Below are positions 52,717-60,990 of a DNA stretch of 64,000 nucleotides, in pieces (the stretch's first letter is position 1; each line of letters opens with the position of its first letter). The DNA lies in the NCBI RefSeq assembly GCF_965216415.1, contig NZ_CBDCFU010000001.1; one strand, written 5' to 3'. The position numbers and the translations under genes were made by a program. The stretch is from Marivita sp003149565 (GTDB lineage Bacteria > Pseudomonadota > Alphaproteobacteria > Rhodobacterales > Rhodobacteraceae). The notes under the pieces are model-generated. The model ran no database searches, was not told the origin of the DNA, and saw only the letters and a program-made list of their open reading frames with translations.

Positions 52717-53619
52717 CTATGCGACGTTATCAAGGGCGTTCATGCTTGCATAGAATGCGTCCTCCATTTCCTGTGGCGGCCGATGGCCGATTGCGCCATG
52801 TAGCCGCTCGGTGTTGTACCAACTGACCCATTGCAGGGTCTCCCACTCGACATGACCGACGGATTTCCAAGACCCGAAGAACGCGATGACTTCGGTCTTG
52901 AACAGGCCAATGATGCTCTCGGCTAGGGCATTGTCATAGCTGTCGCCGACGCTGCCGACCGATGTATCGATGCCGGCATCAGCAAGGCGCTCGGTGTAGC
53001 GGATCGACAGGTACTGGCTGCCGCGGTCCGAATGGTGGATCAGTCCGCTCCCCTCTGCCGGACAGCGCTGACAGATAGCCTGGTTCAAGGCATCGAGAAC
53101 AAAGCTCGTGGTCATCGACGTCGAGACACGCCACCCGACGATCTTGCGAGCGAAGACGTCGATAACAAAAGCGACGTAGACCATCCCCATCCAAGTTGAC
53201 ACGTAGGTAAAATCTGAGACCCAGAGCTGATTGGGGGCTGTGGCCGTGAACTCTCGGTTGACCTTGTCATCCGGGCAGGCCTGCGCTGGATCTGCGATTG
53301 TCGTGCGCTTCTTACCACGCGTAACCCCCTGCAATCCATGTTCTCGCATCAGCCTTTCGACCGTGCAGCGCGCAATATCCTTCTTTTCTCGCCGGAGCTG
53401 ATGCCAGACCTTGCGGGTCCCGTATCGGCCTTTGCTCTTGTCATAGACACGCTTGATGTCCTCCAGATCCTTCGCGTCCTGTTTCGCGCGGTCCGAGGCC
53501 CGCTCAGGGTTCCGGGCAATGGCTATGTGAACGTAATAGGTAGATGGAGCGATCGGCAGAACGCGGCAGATCGGCTCGACCCCAAACTCCTCTCGGTGAT
53601 CGTTAATGAACGCGATCAT
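52717..53619 (-). CDS. IS3-family transposase OrfB (catalytic part)
   Basis: 300-residue rve-domain protein: HTH_21 region (VYDKSKGRYGTRKVWHQLRR), then the catalytic core with the first Asp in LWVSDFTYVST, the second in IHHSDRGSQY and Glu in NALAESIIGLFKTE. It is normally made as an OrfAB fusion by -1 frameshifting, and the heptamer A-AAA-AAG is present in the overlap with orfA. Confidence 0.93.
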   Translation of the reverse strand: MIAFINDHREEFGVEPICRVLPIAPSTYYVHIAIARNPERASDRAKQDAKDLEDIKRVYDKSKGRYGTRKVWHQLRREKKDIARCTVERLMREHGLQGVTRGKKRTTIADPAQACPDDKVNREFTATAPNQLWVSDFTYVSTWMGMVYVAFVIDVFARKIVGWRVSTSMTTSFVLDALNQAICQRCPAEGSGLIHHSDRGSQYLSIRYTERLADAGIDTSVGSVGDSYDNALAESIIGLFKTEVIAFFGSWKSVGHVEWETLQWVSWYNTERLHGAIGHRPPQEMEDAFYASMNALDNVA

Positions 53620-53948
53620 TTGCGGAACGGGCGGTCGAGCTCCGCCTGAGCAAAATATGCTGACGCTTTTTTCAGAATCTCGTTGGCCGTGCGAAGTTCC
53701 TTGTTCTCACGTTCCAGCGCCTTGAGCCGGGCCTTCTGCTCGCTGCTCAAACCATCGCGCTCTCCAGCGTCTCGCGAGGCTTGAATGCACCAGCTGCGCA
53801 GCGTGTCATGCGAACAGCCGAGCTTATCGGCAATCGCTTTGTAAGCCGCGTTATCACTCGCGTAATCCGAGCGATGCTCACGATAAAGCCGGACGCCGCG
53901 ATCGCGAAATTCGGCAGTGTATTTCGGGGTGTGCTTTTTCTCTTCCAT
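53616..53948 (-). CDS. IS3-family transposase OrfA (DNA-binding part)
   Basis: 110-residue HTH protein of the TnpA/InsN type (KYTAEFRDRGVRLYREHRSD, KLGCSHDTLRSWCIQASRDA) with a C-terminal leucine-zipper-like helix (ARLKALERENKELRTANEIL, KKASAYFAQAELD). It overlaps orfB by four bases. ATG 53948 gives the family N-terminus MEEKKHTPKYT. Confidence 0.92.
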   Translation of the reverse strand: MEEKKHTPKYTAEFRDRGVRLYREHRSDYASDNAAYKAIADKLGCSHDTLRSWCIQASRDAGERDGLSSEQKARLKALERENKELRTANEILKKASAYFAQAELDRPFRK

Positions 53949-54663
53949 GAGGGTCATCCTTCGAGAGTTTTACCCTCCGGTAAACCCGGGGCGCTTCAGA
54001 ACGCGGTGTCGCAGTTTCGTACGAGACAATCCGTGACTGGGTGAACCGGTTCGGGCATCAGTTTGCCGCAAAGATCCGCCGGGACCGTTCAGCGCCGGCG
54101 GATAAATGGCATCTCGATGAAGTCGTGATCCGGATCAAGGGCCGGAGCCATTGGCTTTGGCGGGCCGTCGACGCCAATGGCGATGTGCTCGAAATCCTGA
54201 TCCAATCACGGCACAATAAGGCCGCGGCCCACCGTTTCCTCTGCAAACTCATGAAACGATGGGGCCAGCCCCGTGCCCTGGTGATGGACAAACTGCGATC
54301 CTATGGCGCCGTCAAGGCACAGATCATGCCCGGCATAGAACATCGTCAACACAAAGGGTTAAACAACAGGAGCGAGGCGTCCCATCGGCACACGCGGCGG
54401 CGCGAGAAGATAATGGGCCGTTTCAAATCGCCGCGCCAAGCACAGCGATTTCCATCCGTCCAAGATCAGATCGCCAACTTGTTCCGCCCCAAACGCCACC
54501 GCATATCCGCCAGATCCTATCGCCATGCGAGTTCAGATGCGTTCGGCCTCTGGGCTGGCTATGCCGCAAAACTGACCGCCTGATTACAGGAAGTCACCCA
54601 TAGCTATGGTCGCGCGTCAACAACCTGACAAAGCCGCAGTTTGGGCTAGGCTGCATGCGGTCC

Positions 54664-54695
54664 GCTAAAAATAACTTGGCAATGCCATTTTTAGC
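54664..54695 (-). terminator. Likely terminator of the amidohydrolase operon
   Basis: Perfect 9-bp arms GCTAAAAAT / ATTTTTAGC with an inner TGGCA/TGCCA stem. It lies 73 bases after the last gene of the leftward operon, and read on the minus strand the second arm contains ATTTTTAGC, giving a short U-run. Confidence 0.55.
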
Positions 54696-54767
54696 CGCAG
54701 CTTGCCAATTGACGCGGAGCAAGTGTGGCCTGTGTATGTACCCGCCTGTGCCCGAAATGCGAACCCG

Positions 54768-56276
54768 TTACGCCGGATTGGGCAGGCGTCTTTCCATCAG
54801 CAGGCTGCGGGCTCCGGCGCGACGGTACATTTCCCGGTAGTGAGGGAGGTATTTTTCAACCTGCTTATCGGCCATATCCATCGCCTGTTTCTTGCCCGCG
54901 AAGAAGGCCGCGGATTCCGCCAAAACTGACGCTTCGTCGATCGTGGTGAGATGCCCGCACTCGGCAACGATATCGCCGGCAACCATGGTCATCAACACCG
55001 ATTGACCAAATTCGCAATGCACCAATTGGCGGGGCATGTTGTTCAGCGGCACAAAGGGCAGCGCTGTGAGGTCCACCAAAATAAGATCCGCAGGCGCGCC
55101 GGTGTGTAGCGTGCCAAGCCCCGGCTCGCGCATGGCCTGTCCACCGCCCGTTGTGGCGGCGCGGATCACCTCGGTCGCTTGCGGCCAGCGTGTGTAGTCC
55201 CAATCGCTCAGGTTGTGGATGACGCTGGCGGTTTTCATTACCGACCACATGTTGATGGCATCGTCAGCGATGGCCTCATCCACACCAAGGCACAGCGGAA
55301 TGCCCCGGTCCTGCATGTCCCGCCAACGCATGATGCCGCTGCCAAGGCGCAAATTGGAGTTGGGATTATGAGCCACGGTCGCGCCGGATGCGGCCAGTAG
55401 ATCAAGATCTGCGTCGTCCACCCAAATTGCGTGGATCACGTTCATTCGCTCGCTAAGCAATGCCAGATCATGGGTATATTGAACAAGCGACCGGCCTTGC
55501 AGACATTCCTCGCCATAGACGCGTTGCAGGCGCGTCTCCAGCATATGCGCGTAAAACGGTAAATCATGGCGCAGGCTGATATCGTCAAGCTGGAGGAAAT
55601 AGTCAGGCGAGACCCGCTGTGGGGCAGAACAGGACACAGCTGCCTTGACCCGGCCATCTGCTGCTCCGTGCCAAGTGGCGATGAGATGCTCGTAGCTTTC
55701 AAGCAAGGCAGGGGCGGCGACCCCCTGAGGCGCTGACAACTGGGCGCGCAGCTCCGGCGGTATAATGTCGCGCAGGTAGGGCAGTTTTTCCAACTCGCTC
55801 AGTTCAGGCTGATCCAGCGCCAGCCGCGCGCGCATTCCGCTGTCGACATAGGCCTGCGCCACCGCATCAATGATGTCCGGATCGGGCGACGGCACGAAAA
55901 AGCAGTCATCCTGCACCGAAGTGGTCCCGCAACGCAGCATTTCGATGCAGCCCAGCATAGTCCGCAAATAGGCCTCACGCGGGGTCGGGCGCAGCACCTC
56001 CAACTCGGGGCATTCATAAAGCATGAAAATTTCAAGCGGCAGCGAGGGCAGGCGGCCCTTCATATGGTTCACGGCAGAATGAAAATGTCCATTGATCAAG
56101 CCGGGCATTAACAGTTTGCCAGCGCCCTCGATCACCTTTTCGCCCGGCTGCGCGGACAGATCCTTTGCAATTTTGGCAATGCGCCCGTTGCTGACCCGCA
56201 GATCGCAGGCCGCACTCATGCCGTCTTTCAGGTCAAGGTCAAGCAGCCGCACGCCCCGAAACAGCGTTTGTGTCAT
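54768..56276 (-). CDS. Amidohydrolase family protein (cytosine deaminase/TrzN-like), enzyme 2
   Basis: 502-residue metal-dependent hydrolase of the amidohydrolase superfamily. Metal-binding motifs are GLINGHFHSAVNH (His-x-His, near residue 65), a histidine in the YAHMLETR strand, the HAIWVDDADLDLL region and the acidic CLGVDEAIADD. NPNSNLRLGSGIMR is the usual signature near the active site. It overlaps the other amidohydrolase by four bases. ATG 56276 is chosen since the upstream extension is arginine-rich and overlaps enzyme 1. It is inferred to deaminate or dechlorinate/hydrolyse an N-heterocycle; the substrate is not determined. Confidence 0.88.
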   Translation of the reverse strand: MTQTLFRGVRLLDLDLKDGMSAACDLRVSNGRIAKIAKDLSAQPGEKVIEGAGKLLMPGLINGHFHSAVNHMKGRLPSLPLEIFMLYECPELEVLRPTPREAYLRTMLGCIEMLRCGTTSVQDDCFFVPSPDPDIIDAVAQAYVDSGMRARLALDQPELSELEKLPYLRDIIPPELRAQLSAPQGVAAPALLESYEHLIATWHGAADGRVKAAVSCSAPQRVSPDYFLQLDDISLRHDLPFYAHMLETRLQRVYGEECLQGRSLVQYTHDLALLSERMNVIHAIWVDDADLDLLAASGATVAHNPNSNLRLGSGIMRWRDMQDRGIPLCLGVDEAIADDAINMWSVMKTASVIHNLSDWDYTRWPQATEVIRAATTGGGQAMREPGLGTLHTGAPADLILVDLTALPFVPLNNMPRQLVHCEFGQSVLMTMVAGDIVAECGHLTTIDEASVLAESAAFFAGKKQAMDMADKQVEKYLPHYREMYRRAGARSLLMERRLPNPA

Positions 56277-57814
56277 GTGGATGACGACCCCTGATAGAAT
56301 GGCGTGCGTTGCGACGTATTCTGAAGATACCCATCGTAAAACTCTTCGACCACCGGGAAGACTTGCTCGCGCAGCCAATGGCGTTCCTGCTCTTCCACGT
56401 CGCGCGGTTTGGCCAACACGTCTGCGATTTGCGCAAGGATCGCCGCGCGGTCAATTAGGGTAAAGACGCCGTCCTCGTAGACCACACGCCCGGCGACCAT
56501 GACTGACTGCACGTCCTTGGTTTTCGCGCGATGGATCAGCGCATCAAGTGGGGCGATATCCGGGTCCTGGAAAGGGTAGGTGGCGCTGTCATAGTCCAGC
56601 ACGACGGCATCCATCTGCCGGCCCGGCTCAAGCCGCCCGATCTCGGCCCCAAAGGCTGTGGTCAGCCCGCCATGTTCGGTCGCCATGCGCAAGACCTGCG
56701 TTGGAGAGGGCACATCCGTGATCGTCATACCCGGAACCCGGTGGACCGTCAGCGCCATCCGCATTTCCTGCAACATATCCCGATCGTCGTTGATGCCTGC
56801 CTCATCCATGCCCATGCCCACGGTCATCCCGCGCTTTTGCAACTCCATCAGGGGCAGCACGCCAGAGCGCAGGCGGAAGTTCGAAGAGCAGTTGTGGCAG
56901 ACACAGGTGCCGGTTCCGGCACAGACCTCGATATCTTCTTCGGTCATCCACACGCCGTGACCAAGGGTCATGTGTGGACCCAAAAGCCCAAGCTTTTCCA
57001 GATGTTTGACGGCAGTAGTTCCAGTGCGCTTGAAGGCGTATTCCTTTTGAAATGCCGTCTCAAGCAGGTGCATGTGCATAGGCACGTCAGCGGAATTTGA
57101 TTTTTCCTGGATCGCCAGCAGCCCGTCGTCGCTCATCCAGTGCAGATTTGCCGGGGCCAGCTGGATGCGGGCGCGCGGGTTTTCGTTCTGGGCAACCAGC
57201 ACGTTGAAAAGCTGCATGAAATCGTCGAACTGCAGGGTTTGCTTGGCAAAATGTGCGGCCATGACCTTGGCCACATCCGGGGGCAGACGTTTGCAGAACT
57301 CCTCGTCAGCTTCATAGACAAAGCGGTTCTGCTCGCGCACCGCATAGCAATAGGAAACCCGCATGCCGATATCGTCATAGGCCTTCAGCACGCCACTGGC
57401 GGAAGCCACGACCTGATCAAAATCGCCCATCGCCCAGCCTTGGATGTGCTGAACGGTTGTGACGCCAGAGGCGATCATCTCAAACGCCGAAAACATCGTG
57501 TCCAGATAAGGGTCAATTTTGCGCATTGCCAAACGGGCGGCAAACCAGAGTTCCAGCGGGTAATCTGGCGCGCCCAGTTGTAGCGGTGTCAGACCAATAT
57601 GGTGGTGGCTGTTCACCAACCCCGGAATGATCATGTGGTTGGAATGTGCGGTCACGCTGGCGTCTGGATAAACCTCTGTTACCTCGGCCTTCGGGCCCAC
57701 GGCCAAAACAACGCCATCCTCATAGGCCAGCGCTGCATCGTCCAGCATCTCCAACGCGCCATCTTTTGTAACGCCGGTGACAATCCATCGAGCGGCTATA
57801 ATTTCTACTGTCAT
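56273..57814 (-). CDS. Amidohydrolase family protein, enzyme 1
   Basis: 513-residue amidohydrolase related to but clearly different from enzyme 2. Metal-binding motifs are IIPGLVNSHHHIGLTPLQLG, HMHLLETAFQKEY, LGHGVWMTEEDIEV and VGMGMDEAGINDD; CHNCSSNFRLRSGV is the NPxSN-like signature with Cys-His-Asn-Cys in place of HNPxS. The order is ABC ATPase, enzyme 1, enzyme 2, all with four-base overlaps, implying equimolar expression. The pair may act sequentially on the imported compound. Confidence 0.88.
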   Translation of the reverse strand: MTVEIIAARWIVTGVTKDGALEMLDDAALAYEDGVVLAVGPKAEVTEVYPDASVTAHSNHMIIPGLVNSHHHIGLTPLQLGAPDYPLELWFAARLAMRKIDPYLDTMFSAFEMIASGVTTVQHIQGWAMGDFDQVVASASGVLKAYDDIGMRVSYCYAVREQNRFVYEADEEFCKRLPPDVAKVMAAHFAKQTLQFDDFMQLFNVLVAQNENPRARIQLAPANLHWMSDDGLLAIQEKSNSADVPMHMHLLETAFQKEYAFKRTGTTAVKHLEKLGLLGPHMTLGHGVWMTEEDIEVCAGTGTCVCHNCSSNFRLRSGVLPLMELQKRGMTVGMGMDEAGINDDRDMLQEMRMALTVHRVPGMTITDVPSPTQVLRMATEHGGLTTAFGAEIGRLEPGRQMDAVVLDYDSATYPFQDPDIAPLDALIHRAKTKDVQSVMVAGRVVYEDGVFTLIDRAAILAQIADVLAKPRDVEEQERHWLREQVFPVVEEFYDGYLQNTSQRTPFYQGSSST

Positions 57815-58602
57815 GCCAGTTCCTGCTCTTGTTCTTTGAAGGACTTCTCCACCTCTTCGGCCAGCAGCGCTTCGCACTGTATGGCAAGGTCGATCATCTC
57901 GGGACTGCGCATGTCGCGAGGGCGGGGGGCAGATATCGGGATCTCGGCCTTGATCTGGCCGGGGCGGGCGGTGAAGACCACAACCCGATCCGCCAGCGCC
58001 AGCGCCTCTTCGATGGAATGGGTCACCAGCAGAACCGAGGCTTTGGAGCTTTCCCAGATATTCAGCAGATGGCTCTGCATGCGTGCCCGCGTTTGGATGT
58101 CCAGCGCTGCAAAGGGCTCATCCATCAACAGCACCTTGGGCTCCATCGCCAGCGCACGGGCCAAAGCCGCACGCTGTCGCATCCCACCGGACAATTCATG
58201 GGGCCGTTTGTCACCCGCGCCAACAAGTCCCACGAGACGTAGCAAGCGCTCAGCAGCTTCCTCTTGCTTCTTGGACGTTTGCCCGGCGATTTTGAGGCCA
58301 AAGGTGATGTTGTCGCGCACGGTCAGCCACGGATACAGGGCAGCTTCCTGAAAGATCAGGCTGCGTTCGGGTGACGGCTCTGTGACCTCCAACCCGTCAA
58401 AGGTTACGCTGCCTTCGGTTGCGTCCTCAAGGCCCGCGACGATGTAGAGCAGTGAGCTTTTTCCGCAGCCCGATGGCCCCAAAAGAACGACGAATTCGCC
58501 CAAGGCCACGTCAAGCGTAAGGTTGCACACTGCGGCCACCGGCTCTGGCCCGTCGGGGTTCCAAGTCTTCGACACATTTGTGATTTTCAGCCCCAAAGTC
58601 AT
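57811..58602 (-). CDS. ABC transporter ATP-binding protein (TauB/SsuB type)
   Basis: 263-residue ATPase of the nitrate/sulfonate/taurine/pyrimidine-precursor importer family. Walker A is GPSGCGKSS, the signature ELSGGMRQRAALARAL, Walker B LLMDEPFAALD and the switch His in LVTHSIEEAL. It is one base after the permease gene and four-base coupled to the first amidohydrolase. Its partners are the permease at 58604 and the Tat-exported binding protein at 59504. Confidence 0.93.
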   Translation of the reverse strand: MTLGLKITNVSKTWNPDGPEPVAAVCNLTLDVALGEFVVLLGPSGCGKSSLLYIVAGLEDATEGSVTFDGLEVTEPSPERSLIFQEAALYPWLTVRDNITFGLKIAGQTSKKQEEAAERLLRLVGLVGAGDKRPHELSGGMRQRAALARALAMEPKVLLMDEPFAALDIQTRARMQSHLLNIWESSKASVLLVTHSIEEALALADRVVVFTARPGQIKAEIPISAPRPRDMRSPEMIDLAIQCEALLAEEVEKSFKEQEQELA

Positions 58603-58603
58603 C

Positions 58604-59494
58604 TCAAAGACCTCCTACGCTGGATGGGCCAACCCACCACAGCACTTTGCGTTGCACGTAGCGAAGCGCCTGATCAAAGGCGAAACCTGTGATGCCAATC
58701 AACGTCATGGTAAAAAAGACGAGGCTGGCATTGAACGTGTTGCGGGCCATCATGGTGACCTGACCGAGACCTGATCCAACACCTACGGCCTCGGCAATCA
58801 GCACCACCATCCATGCGGCAAAAAGGTTCATACGCAGGGTGACGAAAAGCTCTGGCAGGATCGCGGGCAGGATCACATGGCGATAGATCTGGCGCTTGTC
58901 GCAACCCATGATCCGGGCCAGCTGAATGTAATGCGCAGGCACATTGTCGATCTGAGACAGGGTCGCCAGCGTCATGATGAAGAAGATCGCGATAAACACG
59001 AGGAAGATTGCCGGCGGATTGCCGATGCCAAAGATGAATACCGCTACCGGTAGCCACGCCACCGGAGAAATTGGTGCCAACATCGTCACCAGCGGCAGCA
59101 TCAGTTTGCCGAAGACCTTGAAGTACCGAATGCCAATTCCAATCGCCAAGGACAGGGTAAAGCCCAGCACCAGCCCCACCGTCACCCGAAACGACGACCA
59201 GGCAATCACGCCCAGAACGGAAAAGATCGAACCGCCCGTGGCCAGCGCTCCGGCGCGCGTGCCGCCGGGGTCGAAGAAGCGGAACTGGTCAGTCACGTCA
59301 GCCAGAAAAATATGCGGTGGCGGAAGCAACAACGGGTTCGCCCACCCCCGCCACCACGCAAATTCCCAAAGACCGACGAAAATCGAAAGGGACGCAAATA
59401 CCCAAAGCGTCGGTTCCAGCCGGGTCAACAGCTTATTGGCGACCGAGTTCCGTTTGCTTCGTGTCACCGGCGCACCTATCGTTTCGTGAGTCAT
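58604..59494 (-). CDS. ABC transporter permease (TauC/SsuC type)
   Basis: 296-residue inner-membrane permease with hydrophobic segments near residues 30-50, 90-125 and further along. The EAA-like loop is HYIQLARIMGCDKRQIYRHV. It has a long cytoplasmic N-terminus (MTHETIGAPVTRSKRNS). It is operonic with the ATPase and the binding protein and forms a homodimeric channel in this family. Confidence 0.92.
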   Translation of the reverse strand: MTHETIGAPVTRSKRNSVANKLLTRLEPTLWVFASLSIFVGLWEFAWWRGWANPLLLPPPHIFLADVTDQFRFFDPGGTRAGALATGGSIFSVLGVIAWSSFRVTVGLVLGFTLSLAIGIGIRYFKVFGKLMLPLVTMLAPISPVAWLPVAVFIFGIGNPPAIFLVFIAIFFIMTLATLSQIDNVPAHYIQLARIMGCDKRQIYRHVILPAILPELFVTLRMNLFAAWMVVLIAEAVGVGSGLGQVTMMARNTFNASLVFFTMTLIGITGFAFDQALRYVQRKVLWWVGPSSVGGL

Positions 59495-59503
59495 GATAGG
59501 GCC

Positions 59504-60565
59504 TTAAGCTGCGGTCTTAAGTTTCAGGCTGTCATAGAGGTCGGCGTTCTCGGCGATCACCTCTTCCAGCAGCGTCCAGTTCAGTGCCGTGTCCGGCAAG
59601 GTGTTCCTGACGTAGCCCATTTTCTGCATCGAGACGGAACGCTCGACAAAGAAATCGGTGTTGTTTCGCTGGTCGATCATCACGGGCTGGCGCGACTGGG
59701 CAAGGGTCAAGGCCTCAAGTGAAGTTTTGTAGTAGGTGCCCTGTGTCATGGCCAATGCGGCGGCGATATCCGTTTCGGATTGATGTTGCGCGGTCATCAT
59801 CGCTTTGATCACGGCTTTAACGGCATCCGGGTTTTCTTCCAGCAAAGGCGTTCGCGCGGCCAGAACGCAGTCCGAATATCCCATGCCATAAAGATCCAGA
59901 CCGTCGGTCAGAATGGATGACCCGGCGCGTTCCTGAAGACATTGCGTCGCATAGGGTTCGATGTGACTGACCGCGTCGATTGCGCCGTTGATGAAGGCCG
60001 CTGCAAGTTCCGGCGAGGTGTTGAAATACTTGATCTCGGCCTCGGCAAATTCCACGCCAGCGGACGTCATGTAGTCATAGGGCAGAACCTCAAGCGTGTC
60101 GGCCTGGAAGGTGCCGATTGTCTTGCCTTTCAGGTCAGCCGGGGATGAAATCCCTTCCGATCCGATCAGGATGCAGCCTTCGACACCGGCACCGGCGACG
60201 ATCTGTACGGGCGCGCCCGCATCAACCAGCGTGATGAAGTTGGAATAGGGGATCACCGAGACATCCACCATGCCAGCGCCGAACAGCGTTACGACGTCAG
60301 TCGTGGTGGGAGTGACGACAAAGTCGAGATCGACACCATCGGCCTCGGCAAGCTTGCGTTCCTTTGCCAGGAAAATACCAAGGTTGCACAATCCAGCGCC
60401 GTGGGTTGCCTTGATCCGGGTCAGTCCCTGCGCCGCTGCCATACCCGGCGACATCAGCCGCGCCGGGATCGCCAGACTGGCCGCGGCCGCCGCGCCAGCC
60501 TTGAGAAAGCCGCGACGGCTCGCTTCTTGAATCTTATGATATGTATTTCCGCATCTTTCGCACAT
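59504..60565 (-). CDS. ABC transporter substrate-binding protein (NMT1/TauA-like) with Tat signal
   Basis: 353-residue periplasmic binding protein. The N-terminus has a twin-arginine signal (SRRGFLKAGAAAAASLAIPA), preceded by an unusual MCERCGNTYH cysteine pair. The mature part has the NMT1 fold with NLGIFLAKERKLAEADGVDL and LKGKTIGTFQ. Export by the Tat route implies folding in the cytoplasm. It is the first gene of the five-gene operon. Homologues bind sulfonates, thiamine-pyrimidine precursors or nitrile-type compounds; the ligand here is unknown. Confidence 0.9.
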   Translation of the reverse strand: MCERCGNTYHKIQEASRRGFLKAGAAAAASLAIPARLMSPGMAAAQGLTRIKATHGAGLCNLGIFLAKERKLAEADGVDLDFVVTPTTTDVVTLFGAGMVDVSVIPYSNFITLVDAGAPVQIVAGAGVEGCILIGSEGISSPADLKGKTIGTFQADTLEVLPYDYMTSAGVEFAEAEIKYFNTSPELAAAFINGAIDAVSHIEPYATQCLQERAGSSILTDGLDLYGMGYSDCVLAARTPLLEENPDAVKAVIKAMMTAQHQSETDIAAALAMTQGTYYKTSLEALTLAQSRQPVMIDQRNNTDFFVERSVSMQKMGYVRNTLPDTALNWTLLEEVIAENADLYDSLKLKTAA

Positions 60566-60588
60566 GTGATGTCCTCTCTGTCAGGACA

Positions 60589-60648
60589 CAAACGAAGTAT
60601 CTGGGCCGGAATAGCAGACGCACGACCTCGTCACATCGTTTGTGACAG
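60589..60648. promoter_or_regulatory. Inverted-repeat region upstream of the amidohydrolase operon
   Basis: CACAAACGA (60589-60597) is complementary to TCGTTTGTG (60638-60646). Inside the second arm GTCACATCGTTTGTGAC (60632-60648) is itself a palindrome with a 5-base centre. The block begins 24 bases upstream of the binding-protein start. It is a likely regulator-binding site, as for a GntR or LysR protein. Confidence 0.45.
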
Positions 60649-60699
60649 TTTCGGCACGCCAACCAGAAAAGCAGTCAGGCGGATTATTGGGAGGAGAAT

Positions 60700-60770
60700 C
60701 TCACCTACCGCTTTGCGCTATCTTCACGCTGCGGCAGAGGCAGGCGTCTCTCAAAGGAGCGCAGCTTAAA
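60700..60770 (+). pseudogene. 5' remnant of a LysR-type regulator
   Basis: The plus strand reads ISPTALRYLHAAAEAGVSQR, then SAA and a stop, resembling the LysR N-terminal helix-turn-helix (LRYLHAAAEAGS-RRAAE) broken by a small frameshift. It is divergent from the amidohydrolase operon, where a LysR gene would be expected. The rest of the gene is missing. Confidence 0.3.
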
Positions 60771-60874
60771 AAAGTGAGAGTTTTGTTTGAATGGTACCGA
60801 TTTGCCCTGCATTGAGGCCTTCTTGGTGCATTTTTGAGCGTACTTCGTATCGTTTTTTGCCGAAAATCCGGGTT

Positions 60875-60975
60875 TCAGGAATAGCCAAGGCAATGCAACG
60901 CGCCTGTCAGAACCTGAATCCCGTTGGCGATATCGGGGATGCTTGAAAACTCTTCGTGCGTATGGCTGCGCCCGC
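60875..60975 (-). pseudogene. Possible C-terminal fragment of an M20-type peptidase
   Basis: The minus strand reads RSHTHEEFSSIPDIANGIQV, then LTGALHCLGYS and a stop, resembling the C-terminal end of ArgE/DapE-type metallohydrolases (HTPNEYVEI type). The rest of the gene is absent, cut at the IS end next to it. Confidence 0.3.
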
Positions 60976-60990
60976 TAATGTGACAACACC
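60976..60990. mobile_element. Solo IS6-type inverted-repeat end
   Basis: TAATGTGACAACACC is the same as the end of the 816-bp IS (for example 34395-34409) but no element is attached. It marks a deletion junction. Confidence 0.55.

Larger units (their letters stand above)
52676..53998 (-). mobile_element. IS3-family insertion sequence, 1323 bp
   Basis: Terminal repeats TGAAGTGCCCCGGGTTTACC at 52676 and the complement of TGAAGCGCCCCGGGTTTACC ending at 53998. It is flanked by a 3-bp GAA duplication (52673-52675 and 53999-54001). It carries orfA and orfB with a slippery A6G at the overlap, so it should be functional. Confidence 0.92.
52547..54583 (+). pseudogene. IS6-family transposase gene interrupted by IS3
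   Basis: Exon-like parts 52547-52675 (MVNVEDLSRIKGFRF to VEDLLAE) and 53999-54583 (RGVAVSYETIRDWVNRFGHQ to LWAGYAAKLTA) join in frame to a complete 236-residue IS6 transposase without stop codons. It is inactivated only by the IS3 insertion. Confidence 0.85.
52500..54635 (+). mobile_element. IS6-family element (copy B) split by an IS3-family insertion
   Basis: GGCTTTGTCAGGTTGCTGAC at the left end and CAACCTGACAAAGCC at the right end. Removing the 1323-bp IS3 element and its 3-bp duplication leaves 810 bp, exactly the size of copy A (34878-35687). Confidence 0.85.
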
